Shown piece by piece: positions 8,354 to 16,053 of a stretch of DNA of 64,000 nt. The notes beneath the pieces were generated by a model that saw only the letters and a program-made list of their open reading frames with translations, did not search any database and was not told the origin of the DNA. The DNA comes from CAVQEK01 sp964596645 (GTDB lineage: Bacteria > Bacteroidota > Bacteroidia > Cytophagales > Cyclobacteriaceae), in assembly GCA_964596645.1 (NCBI GenBank), contig CAZQVB010000026.1:1-64000 (forward strand), given 5' to 3'. Numbering within the stretch: the first letter of the stretch is position 1; each line of letters starts with the position of its first letter. The position numbers and the translations under genes are program-made.

Positions 8354-9763
8354 ATGGAATTGCACAGACTTGACGGTTTTACCGCTTCTGGATTGGACAA
8401 TGTGGACATCCAGGATATAGATTTTGAGACACTGGAGGAGGGCGAAATGTCAGGCCAACAGGTAGAGGCACTAGAAGCTCTGGGTTATGTACAAAGCCCC
8501 GATATCGCTTATGAGATACAGGATGAAAACGGCAATGTAATCATGTATGCCGATGCGGAGGAAAACTTATATGTTATTGATGGTTTAGGAGAGCTGGGCT
8601 TCTTTAAGAAGATTGGCAAAGGACTGAAAAATGCTGCCAGTTTTGTAGGCAAGAAGGTGATCAAGCCTGTTGCCAAAGGCGTATCCAATGCGGCCAAGTT
8701 TACAGCCAAAAAGGTGATCACCCCGGTAGTAAAAACAGTTAATCGTTACCTGAACCCTGCCACCATACTTTTGAGGAACGGTTTTTTATTAGCCATGAAG
8801 GTCAACCTGATGAAAGTGGCCGAACGCCTGCGTTTCGGTTATCTCAGTGATGCTGAAGCCCAGAAGCGCGGCATGAGCATGAGCGGTTTTGCCAAGCTAA
8901 AAGAGGCCATCAGCAAAGCCGATAAAATCTACGAGTTGGCCGGTGGCAAAAAAGAAAACCTTAAAAAAGCCATCCTCACCGGAAAAGGCAATAGCGATAA
9001 AGCGGTGCCACTGAGTGGTTTTGCATTAGGCAGCCCAATATCAGTAGTGGATGATTATGTTGATCCCTTTGAAAAGATGATCGTGGAAGCGGATGCCGAT
9101 GAGGTAGAGCAATTGCTGGATGATGGCATAGAGGTGGAAGGTTTGGGAGTGGTAGTGACCGGTACGGCTGTTGCAGCTGCTTCCGGGGCGGTGGCTTCTA
9201 TCTCTGCTTTGCTTAGTAAAATCACCGGAGTGTTTGACAAAGCAAAAAAGACACAGTCTGATGTAAAGAGCCTGGTCAGCACCGCTAAATCCTTTGTACC
9301 AACTCCCACTAAACCCAATGGTGGAGCTGCACCGGTACAGCCATCTCAGCCTATTCCCAAACCGCTGGTCAGGTTCAGCCAACCTGTACCTTCACTGGCA
9401 CCCAGGTCGGTTGTCACAACTGCTGTTTCGCCAGCGGTTAAAACTTCTACTCCCGCACCTACCACAACTGCTTTGGTCAGGAGAGCGCCTTCACCTTTAG
9501 TACAAACCATAGAGGAACCGGAAGAAAAGCAGGGGTTCTTTCAGAAGAACAAAACGCCTTTACTGATCGGTGCAGGTGTGCTGGTAGCCGGAGGAGGTAT
9601 CTATTATGTGGTGAAGCAATCCAAAAAGAAAGGCAAAGATAAATCGGTAGATGGAATTCCAAGAGATATTAAAGGAAGGTTTAAAGGCTCGGGTAAAACC
9701 AAGTCGTTCAAACGCAAAACAAACAAGAAATCTAAGAAGCTGGTACCTACTGTGCTTCTGTAA
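8354..9763 (+). CDS. Large basic proline-rich membrane protein, putative virion component
   Basis: The 469-aa product is not from a family I recognise. From the N terminus it shows an acidic start, VIDGLGELGFF, and two successive basic amphipathic segments (VGKKVIKPVAKG and AKKVITPVVKTV). A Gly/Ala-rich hydrophobic stretch follows (VVVTGTAVAAASGAVASISAL), then a Pro/Thr/Ser-rich linker of about 100 residues. It ends with a membrane span (TPLLIGAGVLVAGGGIYYVV) and a very Lys-rich tail. The lysine-rich tail could contact DNA across a membrane. It is the longest protein of the operon. Confidence 0.6.
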   Translation: MELHRLDGFTASGLDNVDIQDIDFETLEEGEMSGQQVEALEALGYVQSPDIAYEIQDENGNVIMYADAEENLYVIDGLGELGFFKKIGKGLKNAASFVGKKVIKPVAKGVSNAAKFTAKKVITPVVKTVNRYLNPATILLRNGFLLAMKVNLMKVAERLRFGYLSDAEAQKRGMSMSGFAKLKEAISKADKIYELAGGKKENLKKAILTGKGNSDKAVPLSGFALGSPISVVDDYVDPFEKMIVEADADEVEQLLDDGIEVEGLGVVVTGTAVAAASGAVASISALLSKITGVFDKAKKTQSDVKSLVSTAKSFVPTPTKPNGGAAPVQPSQPIPKPLVRFSQPVPSLAPRSVVTTAVSPAVKTSTPAPTTTALVRRAPSPLVQTIEEPEEKQGFFQKNKTPLLIGAGVLVAGGGIYYVVKQSKKKGKDKSVDGIPRDIKGRFKGSGKTKSFKRKTNKKSKKLVPTVLL

Positions 9764-9791
9764 ATGAATTAAAAATTTTAACACAAGAACA

Positions 9792-10385
9792 ATGGAAAAA
9801 AAGGCAGCAATAAAAGACAGCCTGATTGAAACAGGTAAGAACCTGGGCTCAGGACTGGTGGGGATGGTAGCCGGTTCAGCCGTAGGCAGGCACTCCCTCT
9901 GGATTGGGGCAGCCACCATATTTGGTGGGGCATGGTACCAGTATGATTGGCTTACCTCGGCAGGTGTAGGCATGGTGGCCTCCAATGGCTTTGCCCAGCG
10001 AAACGAAGAGAACGTGTCCGGCCTGGATGGCTTTCAAGATGAAATTGGCAATGCCAAAAACCGGGCATTATCATCCCTCAAAGCCCTTGGCAAAAAAGTG
10101 TACCTGGACAAATTGTCCCCTTCACTGAGCGAAAAGCTCGGCCTCAATGGTATAGAGGACAGTGAAGTACTCATGGTCAACGGCTATATGGGTGATATTG
10201 GCAATTTTGATACCTCGGAAGTAGACGAAATCATCCGCCAATTGGAAAACGGTAATGCTGATAACCTGATTGAACAACCCGGGTTTGAGGGCAATGAAGG
10301 TGTAGGTGATCTAGGTACTCTAGGCAACCCTGACATTGTAGAGCTAGAAGGCACTGATGCATTGGAACTCAATGCGGTGGCTTAA
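9792..10385 (+). CDS. Glycine-rich membrane protein of the putative virion operon
   Basis: The 197-aa product has a hydrophobic Gly/Ala-rich N-terminal half (SGLVGMVAGSAVG, then LWIGAATIFGGAWYQYD and SAGVGMVASNGFA) and an acidic C-terminal half. The motif SGLDGFQDEIG near 10018 and LNGIEDSE further on resemble short motifs in its neighbours. I do not recognise a family. Position between the large membrane protein and the capsid candidate suggests a structural role. Confidence 0.55.
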   Translation: MEKKAAIKDSLIETGKNLGSGLVGMVAGSAVGRHSLWIGAATIFGGAWYQYDWLTSAGVGMVASNGFAQRNEENVSGLDGFQDEIGNAKNRALSSLKALGKKVYLDKLSPSLSEKLGLNGIEDSEVLMVNGYMGDIGNFDTSEVDEIIRQLENGNADNLIEQPGFEGNEGVGDLGTLGNPDIVELEGTDALELNAVA

Positions 10386-10391
10386 TCTAAT

Positions 10392-10405
10392 CTGTCTGCT
10401 GACAG
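10392..10405 (+). promoter_or_regulatory. Short hairpin in the gap before the capsid candidate
   Basis: CTGTC and GACAG pair around a four-base loop in the 58-base gap between genes, one of the few gaps in an otherwise overlapping operon. It could mark an internal promoter, a processing site or a stabilising hairpin for the highly expressed gene that would follow. Nothing else supports a choice between these. Confidence 0.3.
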
Positions 10406-10443
10406 GCAGGCATCTAATAATCTAAACTCTAATTTCTAATAAA

Positions 10444-11070
10444 ATGATGCGTAAAAATTCAAGAGAGCAGTTTCTCGAAATCGTTAATGCCCACCTTTCT
10501 TTAAGAGAGCAGGGCAAAAAGCATGATCCAGCCATGGTCAAAGTGGCCGAAGGGATTAAGGAAGGCAGGTTGCAACTGTCTGATAGTGCCTATTACTCCA
10601 TCAAATACGGGGGAGACAAGGCCACTATTCATATGTTTGAAACACAGGATGCCAAGGAAATTGGGGTAACCAACGTGACCCAATCCAAACTACCAAAAGA
10701 TAGGTTGTTCCTCTGCAACCGTATCATCCTTTTGGCTAAAGTATTCGAAGGGGAAATCCCACAATCCGATACGGCCTGGAAGCAGTTGATCAAGTCCACC
10801 AATTTTGATTCTATCAAAGCGGTGGCAGGTTTGCAAAACGGAGTGTTCACTTTTATGGCCAATAAGAAGATCATCATTGATGAGCGGCCTATGCAGGATT
10901 TTGTCACCGACAACAACCTGCAAATGAACCTCGGTACCTACTACCTCGAGAACCCAAGGTTTATCCGCGATGATGAAGAGTTTGAATTCACGCTTGAGCT
11001 GGGCGATGATGCCCCGGACAAAACCTTGGTGAAAGTGGTACTGGCAGGGACTTCAACCGTTCCTGCATAA
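10444..11070 (+). CDS. Candidate major capsid (jelly-roll) protein
   Basis: The 208-aa soluble product has no membrane span. It starts with a helical segment (REQFLEIVNAHLSLREQGK) and a YYSIKYGG turn, continues with alternating strands, and ends in a series of short strands (LGTYYLENPRFIRDD, FEFTLELG, LVKVVLAGTSTVPA). This alternation and size fit a single jelly-roll subunit of tailless viruses, but I cannot identify a family by sequence. The preceding gap and hairpin suggest separate expression control. An ATG pair at 10444 and 10447 leaves the exact start open. Alternative: another structural protein of the element. Confidence 0.5.
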   Translation: MMRKNSREQFLEIVNAHLSLREQGKKHDPAMVKVAEGIKEGRLQLSDSAYYSIKYGGDKATIHMFETQDAKEIGVTNVTQSKLPKDRLFLCNRIILLAKVFEGEIPQSDTAWKQLIKSTNFDSIKAVAGLQNGVFTFMANKKIIIDERPMQDFVTDNNLQMNLGTYYLENPRFIRDDEEFEFTLELGDDAPDKTLVKVVLAGTSTVPA

Positions 11071-11081
11071 GCTGTAAACCG

Positions 11082-11474
11082 ATGGAAAAGCAAACTCGGG
11101 AAATCCGCAAAACCTTCAGCTTCCAGGTGGATGAGGCAAACAAGCTTTATACACCTGTCAAATGGGAACTGCCCAAGAAGACTGCATTTGTGAAAGGATT
11201 ACAATTGACTTCCGACTTTCCCAATAAGCTGTATTACAGAGGAAGCCAGCGCATTGAAATTGGAGGCGATGAGCTTTTCCCGGAAGGGTTTGATAGTAAA
11301 ATTCTGATTTCCAGCATCAGCGTGGCACCCCGAGAGCGGTTCTTTGATCTGGGCGAAGTTCAACCTGGGGATTTATCAGTGAAAGTTCGCTACGAAGACA
11401 AAGACCATGAACGGGCGGTATTCGGCAATGGCTATCAGGTATCGGTAGTGCTGTTATTTGAGGAGGAAAAATGA
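11082..11474 (+). CDS. Small beta-rich protein, putative capsid or vertex subunit
   Basis: The 130-aa product is made almost wholly of predicted strands (KTAFVKGLQLTSDF, RIEIGGDELFP, KILISSISVAP, YQVSVVLLFEEE) with no signal peptide or membrane span. It begins 11 bases after the capsid candidate and its end overlaps the next gene by 4 bases. Two adjacent single jelly-roll proteins of different size are known as paired capsid proteins in some tailless membrane-containing viruses, which is the basis for the suggestion. No family is recognised. Confidence 0.5.
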   Translation: MEKQTREIRKTFSFQVDEANKLYTPVKWELPKKTAFVKGLQLTSDFPNKLYYRGSQRIEIGGDELFPEGFDSKILISSISVAPRERFFDLGEVQPGDLSVKVRYEDKDHERAVFGNGYQVSVVLLFEEEK

Positions 11475-12040
11475 TCAGGGGAATTGAACATCGGCATAAA
11501 CTGGAAGGAGAAGAATCGGAAAAGTGCCTGATCAAAAGGCGGTTTGTTCCGGTCGAGATATCAATCACTCAAAACGTTCAGTATCAAACCTTCAAAGAAA
11601 AGGTGCCCCATGGTACAAGGAAGGTGGTCGGAATTTTGATTACGCATGATGCGCCTGACCATAAAATGCACCACAACCGGGCGTATGTAGGCAGCGCTCC
11701 CGATATGGCCATCAACCAGACCTTGGTCTGTGGACTGAAGGATGACTTGCTCGGAAGCCAGCCGGTCGTTTACCGAATTGAAGTAAAGGAAGGTGAAAAG
11801 CTGTATTACGCTCAACCCAAGCGGTTGGAAATGCCGGAGCTTAAGCTGAATGGCCAGGAAGATAAATTCAAAGATCCGGTGTTCATAGAGCTTCGGGATT
11901 TCTGGACAGATTTTAAAGAAGACTATTGGGTCTGGGAAAGCAAATATGCCGGTTTGGGCATGGTGAACCTGGAGGTAACCACCATTTCTGTGGACAATGC
12001 TGAAGGTGGTGGAAATGATGATGAAGACGATGATGACTGA
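11471..12040 (+). CDS. Beta-rich protein with acidic tail, putative virion subunit
   Basis: The 189-aa product is soluble and strand-rich (VEISITQNVQYQTFKE, RKVVGILITHDAPD, QPVVYRIEVKEGEKLYY, LGMVNLEVTTISV), and ends in a run of Asp/Asn/Glu residues. It overlaps the genes on both sides by a few bases. The acidic tail could bind cations or basic partners such as the lysine-rich tail of the 469-aa membrane protein. No family recognised. Confidence 0.5.
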   Translation: MIRGIEHRHKLEGEESEKCLIKRRFVPVEISITQNVQYQTFKEKVPHGTRKVVGILITHDAPDHKMHHNRAYVGSAPDMAINQTLVCGLKDDLLGSQPVVYRIEVKEGEKLYYAQPKRLEMPELKLNGQEDKFKDPVFIELRDFWTDFKEDYWVWESKYAGLGMVNLEVTTISVDNAEGGGNDDEDDDD

Positions 12041-12365
12041 GGTGATGATACTTGGAGAACTTACTCTATTCAGCCCGAAAGGCATTGAAATGAAAATCGA
12101 AGTGATAGAAGCCACTTCTGTTTTCCGCGATCATGACCGGCTGAAGCAGGACCGCTACCTGTTCAATTTTGATACGAACTGCAACTTCAATGAGATTGAA
12201 CTTAACGAACCAATCCCAAACTTGCCTATTCACCCATTGGACATTGAAATCAATGGTGATTACCTGACCGGCTCATTCAAAGATGCTGGATATGCCACTG
12301 GACCGTACAAAGTAAAGCTTTGGCTGATGATTGAAGAAGAACCTGAACTATTGAAAAATGACTGA
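12033..12365 (+). CDS. Small beta-rich protein, putative virion subunit
   Basis: The 110-aa product from the chosen start (MTEVMILGELTLF) consists of short predicted strands (MKIEVIEATSVFRDHDRL, YLFNFDTNC, YKVKLWLMIEEE). I chose the ATG at 12033 because it overlaps the upstream stop TGA at 12038-12040; the longer frame from 11997 runs through the acidic tail of the neighbour. It overlaps the next gene by 8 bases. No family recognised. Confidence 0.5.
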   Translation: MTEVMILGELTLFSPKGIEMKIEVIEATSVFRDHDRLKQDRYLFNFDTNCNFNEIELNEPIPNLPIHPLDIEINGDYLTGSFKDAGYATGPYKVKLWLMIEEEPELLKND

Positions 12366-12669
12366 AGAACTGGCCATACGATACATTCCCCAACGGGTGC
12401 AGGAACGAGGCTTTCAAACCTATCGGCTGGCATTCCAAGACTTGAACCTGGAGCCAAAGCAGGAGATCCGGCTGGCAGCTTACAATGAGCTTTGGATTTT
12501 GCTGGAAGCCGAATCCGGCATCAGCATCAGTTCGGACTTTGGGGAGTACGATTACAATAATTCCAAGCTTTCGGAAAACATCCATGAGCATGCGGATAGG
12601 ATTGAGATCAAAAACCAATCAACTGCAGCCAGAAAAGTGAAATTTATACAGGTGATATTAAGTGATTGA
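12358..12669 (+). CDS. Small beta-rich protein, putative virion subunit
   Basis: The 103-aa product again is strand-rich and soluble (AIRYIPQRVQERGFQTYRLAF, IRLAAYNELWILLEAES, ARKVKFIQVILSD). It is the last of four small beta proteins after the capsid candidate. Overlapping starts and stops show tight co-translation. No family recognised. Confidence 0.5.
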   Translation: MTEELAIRYIPQRVQERGFQTYRLAFQDLNLEPKQEIRLAAYNELWILLEAESGISISSDFGEYDYNNSKLSENIHEHADRIEIKNQSTAARKVKFIQVILSD

Positions 12670-12670
12670 G

Positions 12671-13555
12671 ATGGAAGCAGACCGAATCAGAAAACCAGGG
12701 TCGGTAAGATTGACCGAAGAGCAGTACGAAGAGATGGAAGCATTGGGGCTGGAGAATGAAAGTGCTTATGTAAAGTATAAACTCAGTGGAGCCCAGAAGC
12801 ATTTGCAGGTGCTTAGGGATTCTGCTGAATTGAACAATCATAAGGACTATTCAGGCGAGGAAAAGCCAGCCCAACTGCCAGTCAAACCCACATCTGGATC
12901 TCTGGAGGATAAACTTGCCTTACAAAAGCTATCCTTAGAAAACGAGCAGCTCAGGCATCAGTTGGAAGAAATCTCCAGAAGCAAAGAGGAATCCCTCAAT
13001 GGTATCCACAATCAGGTGGAAGGGCTGCTCAGGGATGAACTGCTCAAGCGGGATTTTGAAGCCCTGAAGAAAGAGAATAACACTCTTCAGAAGGAAATTG
13101 ACAAGTTGGAAAAGGAACTGGAGAAATCCGAGGAAGCTATTGAGGAAAAGTCCGGTGAGATTGAGGAGCTGGTCAAAAAACTGGGGCTGGTAGAACTAGG
13201 CAAAGTGCTGCTTCCGGGTGCCATCAACGGATTGGCCAGCAAATATCCTAAAGAGATGCAGGGTTTGGCTACTACGCTGGGAAGCCTAAGTGGGGACGAT
13301 GTCAGGCAATTGCTACCCGCAGCAAGCCTCTCTGAAGAGCAGCAAAACCTGCTCAACATAGCAGAATATTTCAGGGAGCTTTTTGACGATGAGCAGTTTG
13401 AGCAGCTCGTGCAAATGGTCACCCAGCTTGGAGAGCAGGTGAAGCAAGATGAAACGATGATCAGCAAAGTCATCTATTACCTTAATCAGATGGGAAAGAT
13501 CAGAAAGTCAAAGCAAAAGCACACAGAAGAATCGAAAGCAAACAGTATAAACTAA
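12671..13555 (+). CDS. Coiled-coil protein with RHH-like N terminus
   Basis: The product (294 aa from the ATG at 12671; a GTG at 12662 is possible) begins with VRLTEEQYEEMEALGLENES, which resembles the strand-helix start of ribbon-helix-helix or relaxosome accessory proteins. Residues about 80-170 form a long Glu/Lys-rich coiled coil. The C-terminal half is helical with several Glu-Gln-rich segments. It could be a scaffold, a tape-like spacer or a DNA-linked structural protein. Its stop overlaps the next start. Confidence 0.5.
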   Translation: MEADRIRKPGSVRLTEEQYEEMEALGLENESAYVKYKLSGAQKHLQVLRDSAELNNHKDYSGEEKPAQLPVKPTSGSLEDKLALQKLSLENEQLRHQLEEISRSKEESLNGIHNQVEGLLRDELLKRDFEALKKENNTLQKEIDKLEKELEKSEEAIEEKSGEIEELVKKLGLVELGKVLLPGAINGLASKYPKEMQGLATTLGSLSGDDVRQLLPAASLSEEQQNLLNIAEYFRELFDDEQFEQLVQMVTQLGEQVKQDETMISKVIYYLNQMGKIRKSKQKHTEESKANSIN

Positions 13556-13740
13556 TGGAAGAATTTGAACTCAATATCAAACTGAAGGCTAAAAACCAGG
13601 TGGAAGCCAATCAGGTGAAGAAGGCCTTTGAAACGATGGTCTCCAGTTTCAAAGCAGATGGCATCATCAAAATGGAAAAAATATTTAAGTCGGATGCCTT
13701 TGTACGCAATGTGGTCAAGATGAAACTCGGTATAAAATAA
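13555..13740 (+). CDS. Small hypothetical protein of the virion-like operon
   Basis: The 61-aa product is charged and probably alpha/beta (FELNIKLKAKNQVEANQVKKAF). Its ATG shares a base with the upstream stop and the next gene starts 3 bases after its own stop, which strongly supports it being a gene. Function unknown. Confidence 0.55.
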   Translation: MEEFELNIKLKAKNQVEANQVKKAFETMVSSFKADGIIKMEKIFKSDAFVRNVVKMKLGIK

Positions 13741-13743
13741 ATT

Positions 13744-14166
13744 ATGGCAGCTCCACTTTTAGCCTATAAAGCATGGCAAAACCGTCCCCGGATCAGCATC
13801 AGCAGTCAGGTCACTTCAACAGTACTGGCTGTAGGTGCTGCGGCAGGTGTGTTTTGGGGCATCAAAGCGGTGGTGAAAAACTTCAAGCAGGGTATCCGGG
13901 AGCAGCAGGCTTTGACCGAAGGCAACCCGGCCGCTTTTGCCACACAATTGAAGATGGCTTTTGAAAACGACAACTACTTTGGCTGGGGCACGGACGAAGA
14001 AGCGGTATTTACCGTATTGGAGGCCATTCCGAGTAGCTCGGTGATGAACAAAGTGCAACGGGCATACCGTGATCTCTACGGTAGAAATCTGGCTGCAGAC
14101 TTAAAGGAAGAACTCTCTTCCGAAGAGTTCGCCACCGCTTTACAGATTATAAACGCAAAATCCTGA
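13744..14166 (+). CDS. Membrane protein with one annexin-like repeat
   Basis: The 140-aa product has a Gly/Ala-rich membrane span near residues 22-42 (VTSTVLAVGAAAGVFWGIKAV) and then a segment at residues 79-136 that follows the annexin repeat pattern. The pattern reads GWGTDEEAVFTVL, a short loop, QRAYRDLYGRNLAADLKEEL and ATAL. GWGT plus an acidic residue about 40 positions later would match a type II calcium site. Annexin-like repeats in bacteria are uncommon; a role in membrane or capsid contact is an inference. It lies between two other small structural candidates. Confidence 0.6.
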   Translation: MAAPLLAYKAWQNRPRISISSQVTSTVLAVGAAAGVFWGIKAVVKNFKQGIREQQALTEGNPAAFATQLKMAFENDNYFGWGTDEEAVFTVLEAIPSSSVMNKVQRAYRDLYGRNLAADLKEELSSEEFATALQIINAKS

Positions 14167-14168
14167 TC

Positions 14169-15191
14169 ATGGCAACGAATACCAGAAAACGCAATACAAC
14201 ATCAGCTGCCCGGAAACAACCGGCATCAAAACAAAAGGCCGGTGTACAAAGTAAGTACATTATTTACGGCCTGGGTGCCGGGGCGGTGCTCGGTGGAGGG
14301 TATCTTTTATACAACTATCTGCAGGACCGGGCAATGATGCAGCGCGGACAGTCCCTCACCGTCAATAACATCATCCCATCCCTTCCGGCTGCTGTACCTA
14401 GAACGGCTCGTAGTAGTTCCTTTCCCTTGAAGCGAGGATCCAGAGGCGAGCTGGTAAAACAACTACAACAAGGTTTGCTCAGGCTGGGTGGTGAAGCGGC
14501 CGGTCATATCCGCAGTACCAGCATCCGTCCGGACGGCACACCGGATGGGGTATTTGGTGGTGGTACCGAAAAAGCACTTCGGGCAGCAGGCTATTCCACT
14601 TCCGTTTCGGAAAGCAGCTTCAGCAAAATTGTAGGCAGCAGCACCGCAGCTACGAGCAAGACGATGAGTAGCAAAGCCATTGCGGATGAGTTGGTCAAAG
14701 CTGCCAACAGCCGGAACTTGTTTGCTGCCCTTGCTGCCCTGAAGCAAATGCAAAGCATCAGTGATTACTTGTCAGTAAGAACTCATTTTACCAATGCCCG
14801 TGTCGGAGGGGTACGGGTGACTACCCCAGTGAATGCCCTGCTGAGTGTGGCCTTTAAAAACAACGAACCGGCCAAAGTAAAGATTCGGGCTGAGTTCACC
14901 CGGATGGGCCTGAAGCAAACCCCATCGGGTACCTGGACTTTGTCCGGACTGGGCGAGTTAGAAACGCTGGAAGAGCTACAACGCTACCTGAAAGACAGTC
15001 AAGCCCTCAATGTGGCCATTACCCAAAAGCCGACAATGTTACGTAATGGAGCGGGTGACTATATCATCCCGGCTATTCCAGCAAGGACAGTTGTAGGATA
15101 TCTTACAAATGATCAAAAAGGTGTGGCACAAATTATCACCGAAAACGGGGTAACGGTGTATGCCCCAACCCAAAACTTAAAACTGATTTAG
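14169..15191 (+). CDS. Membrane-anchored peptidoglycan-binding-like protein
   Basis: The 340-aa product has a Lys/Ala-rich N terminus, a membrane span (YIIYGLGAGAVLGGGYLLYNYL) and a segment at about residues 78-137 that follows the PG-binding type 1 pattern (PLKRGSRGELVKQLQQGLL, then PDGTPDGVFGGGTEKALRAAG). A helical middle (LAALKQMQSISDYLSVRTHF) and LSGLGELETLEEL follow. This would place a cell-wall-binding domain outside a membrane, fitting a vertex or entry protein of a membrane-containing virion. No catalytic domain is apparent. Confidence 0.65.
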   Translation: MATNTRKRNTTSAARKQPASKQKAGVQSKYIIYGLGAGAVLGGGYLLYNYLQDRAMMQRGQSLTVNNIIPSLPAAVPRTARSSSFPLKRGSRGELVKQLQQGLLRLGGEAAGHIRSTSIRPDGTPDGVFGGGTEKALRAAGYSTSVSESSFSKIVGSSTAATSKTMSSKAIADELVKAANSRNLFAALAALKQMQSISDYLSVRTHFTNARVGGVRVTTPVNALLSVAFKNNEPAKVKIRAEFTRMGLKQTPSGTWTLSGLGELETLEELQRYLKDSQALNVAITQKPTMLRNGAGDYIIPAIPARTVVGYLTNDQKGVAQIITENGVTVYAPTQNLKLI

Positions 15192-15193
15192 TG

Positions 15194-15589
15194 ATGAAAA
15201 AACTCAAACAATGGTTTCAAACGAATGTGGTTCCGGTCATTAAATGGCTGTGGAACTACCTGAAGGTATGGCGGGAATTATCTTCCATAGCCGTAGCGCT
15301 CTTTCTCTGGGCTAATAGTGCCTGGTTCCTCAGGAAAATAGATCCGACAGCTGCCACCTATGATGCTGGTGTGTTCCAGGTTTATTTGTTTGCCATAATT
15401 GGGCTGTTTTTGCTACACGGGATCGTCCGCATCCTGATGAAGCTGATCTGGCCGACTTCCGATGATTATTTAGACCATCAATTTGCTCACGACTTTAACT
15501 CGATCACATCATGGCAAAAGCTAAAACTCTCTACGTTTATCTTCTTTGCTTTCTTGTTTGCAGCAGTGCTGCTGGCAAGGATCATCTGA
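15194..15589 (+). CDS. Membrane protein with three spans, holin-like position
   Basis: The 131-aa product has membrane segments at ELSSIAVALFLWANSAWFL, YLFAIIGLFLLHGIVRIL and LSTFIFFAFLFAAVLLARI. It sits directly before the CHAP endolysin gene and overlaps its first 79 bases in another frame. Size, spans and position suit a holin, but no family is recognised. I use the ATG at 15194; a GTG at 15191 shares a base with the upstream stop. Confidence 0.55.
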   Translation: MKKLKQWFQTNVVPVIKWLWNYLKVWRELSSIAVALFLWANSAWFLRKIDPTAATYDAGVFQVYLFAIIGLFLLHGIVRILMKLIWPTSDDYLDHQFAHDFNSITSWQKLKLSTFIFFAFLFAAVLLARII

Positions 15590-16050
15590 GCAAACGTCAG
15601 CAGCTCCGGCAAATCTATCAAAGCCAGGTCGGTATCCGTGAGCAAGGCGGAGCAAACCGGGGTGAGCAAGTGGAGCAATATTTAGCTGCTGTTGGTTTTG
15701 GTCCTGGGTATGCGTGGTGTGCGGCCTTTGTGAGCTGGTGCTACCAGCAGGTTGATGTTAAGCATCCAAAAAGTGCATGGGTACCGAACTACGCCATAGA
15801 GCAAAACCTCATTTACCAAAGAGGAGAATTTGTCAGACAGCTTCCTCAATCAGGAGATGTCTTTCTGATCTGGTATGAGCGGCTGAAACGTCCAGCCCAC
15901 ATTGGGTTTGTGGATCAGTGGCAGGCCAACTGGGTAATCACGGTAGAAGGAAATACAAATGATGATGGTTCCCGTGAAGGCGATGGTGTCTACCGAAAAC
16001 GAAGGGTACAGCGACAGATTTGGGCGGTGGGTAATTTCATAGACTTTTAA
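15511..16050 (+). CDS. Secreted CHAP-domain peptidoglycan amidase/endopeptidase
   Basis: The 179-aa product has an N-terminal hydrophobic signal (TLYVYLLCFLVCSSAAG) and a CHAP domain with the catalytic cysteine C70 in WCAAFVSWCY, H130 in AHIGFV and the VEGNTN segment behind it. CHAP enzymes cut peptidoglycan peptide bonds; here it is the likely lysis or entry enzyme of the element. The first 79 bases overlap the end of the upstream membrane protein gene, so the same DNA codes for a membrane span in one frame and a signal peptide in the other. Confidence 0.85.
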   Translation: MAKAKTLYVYLLCFLVCSSAAGKDHLSKRQQLRQIYQSQVGIREQGGANRGEQVEQYLAAVGFGPGYAWCAAFVSWCYQQVDVKHPKSAWVPNYAIEQNLIYQRGEFVRQLPQSGDVFLIWYERLKRPAHIGFVDQWQANWVITVEGNTNDDGSREGDGVYRKRRVQRQIWAVGNFIDF

Positions 16051-16053
16051 TGC

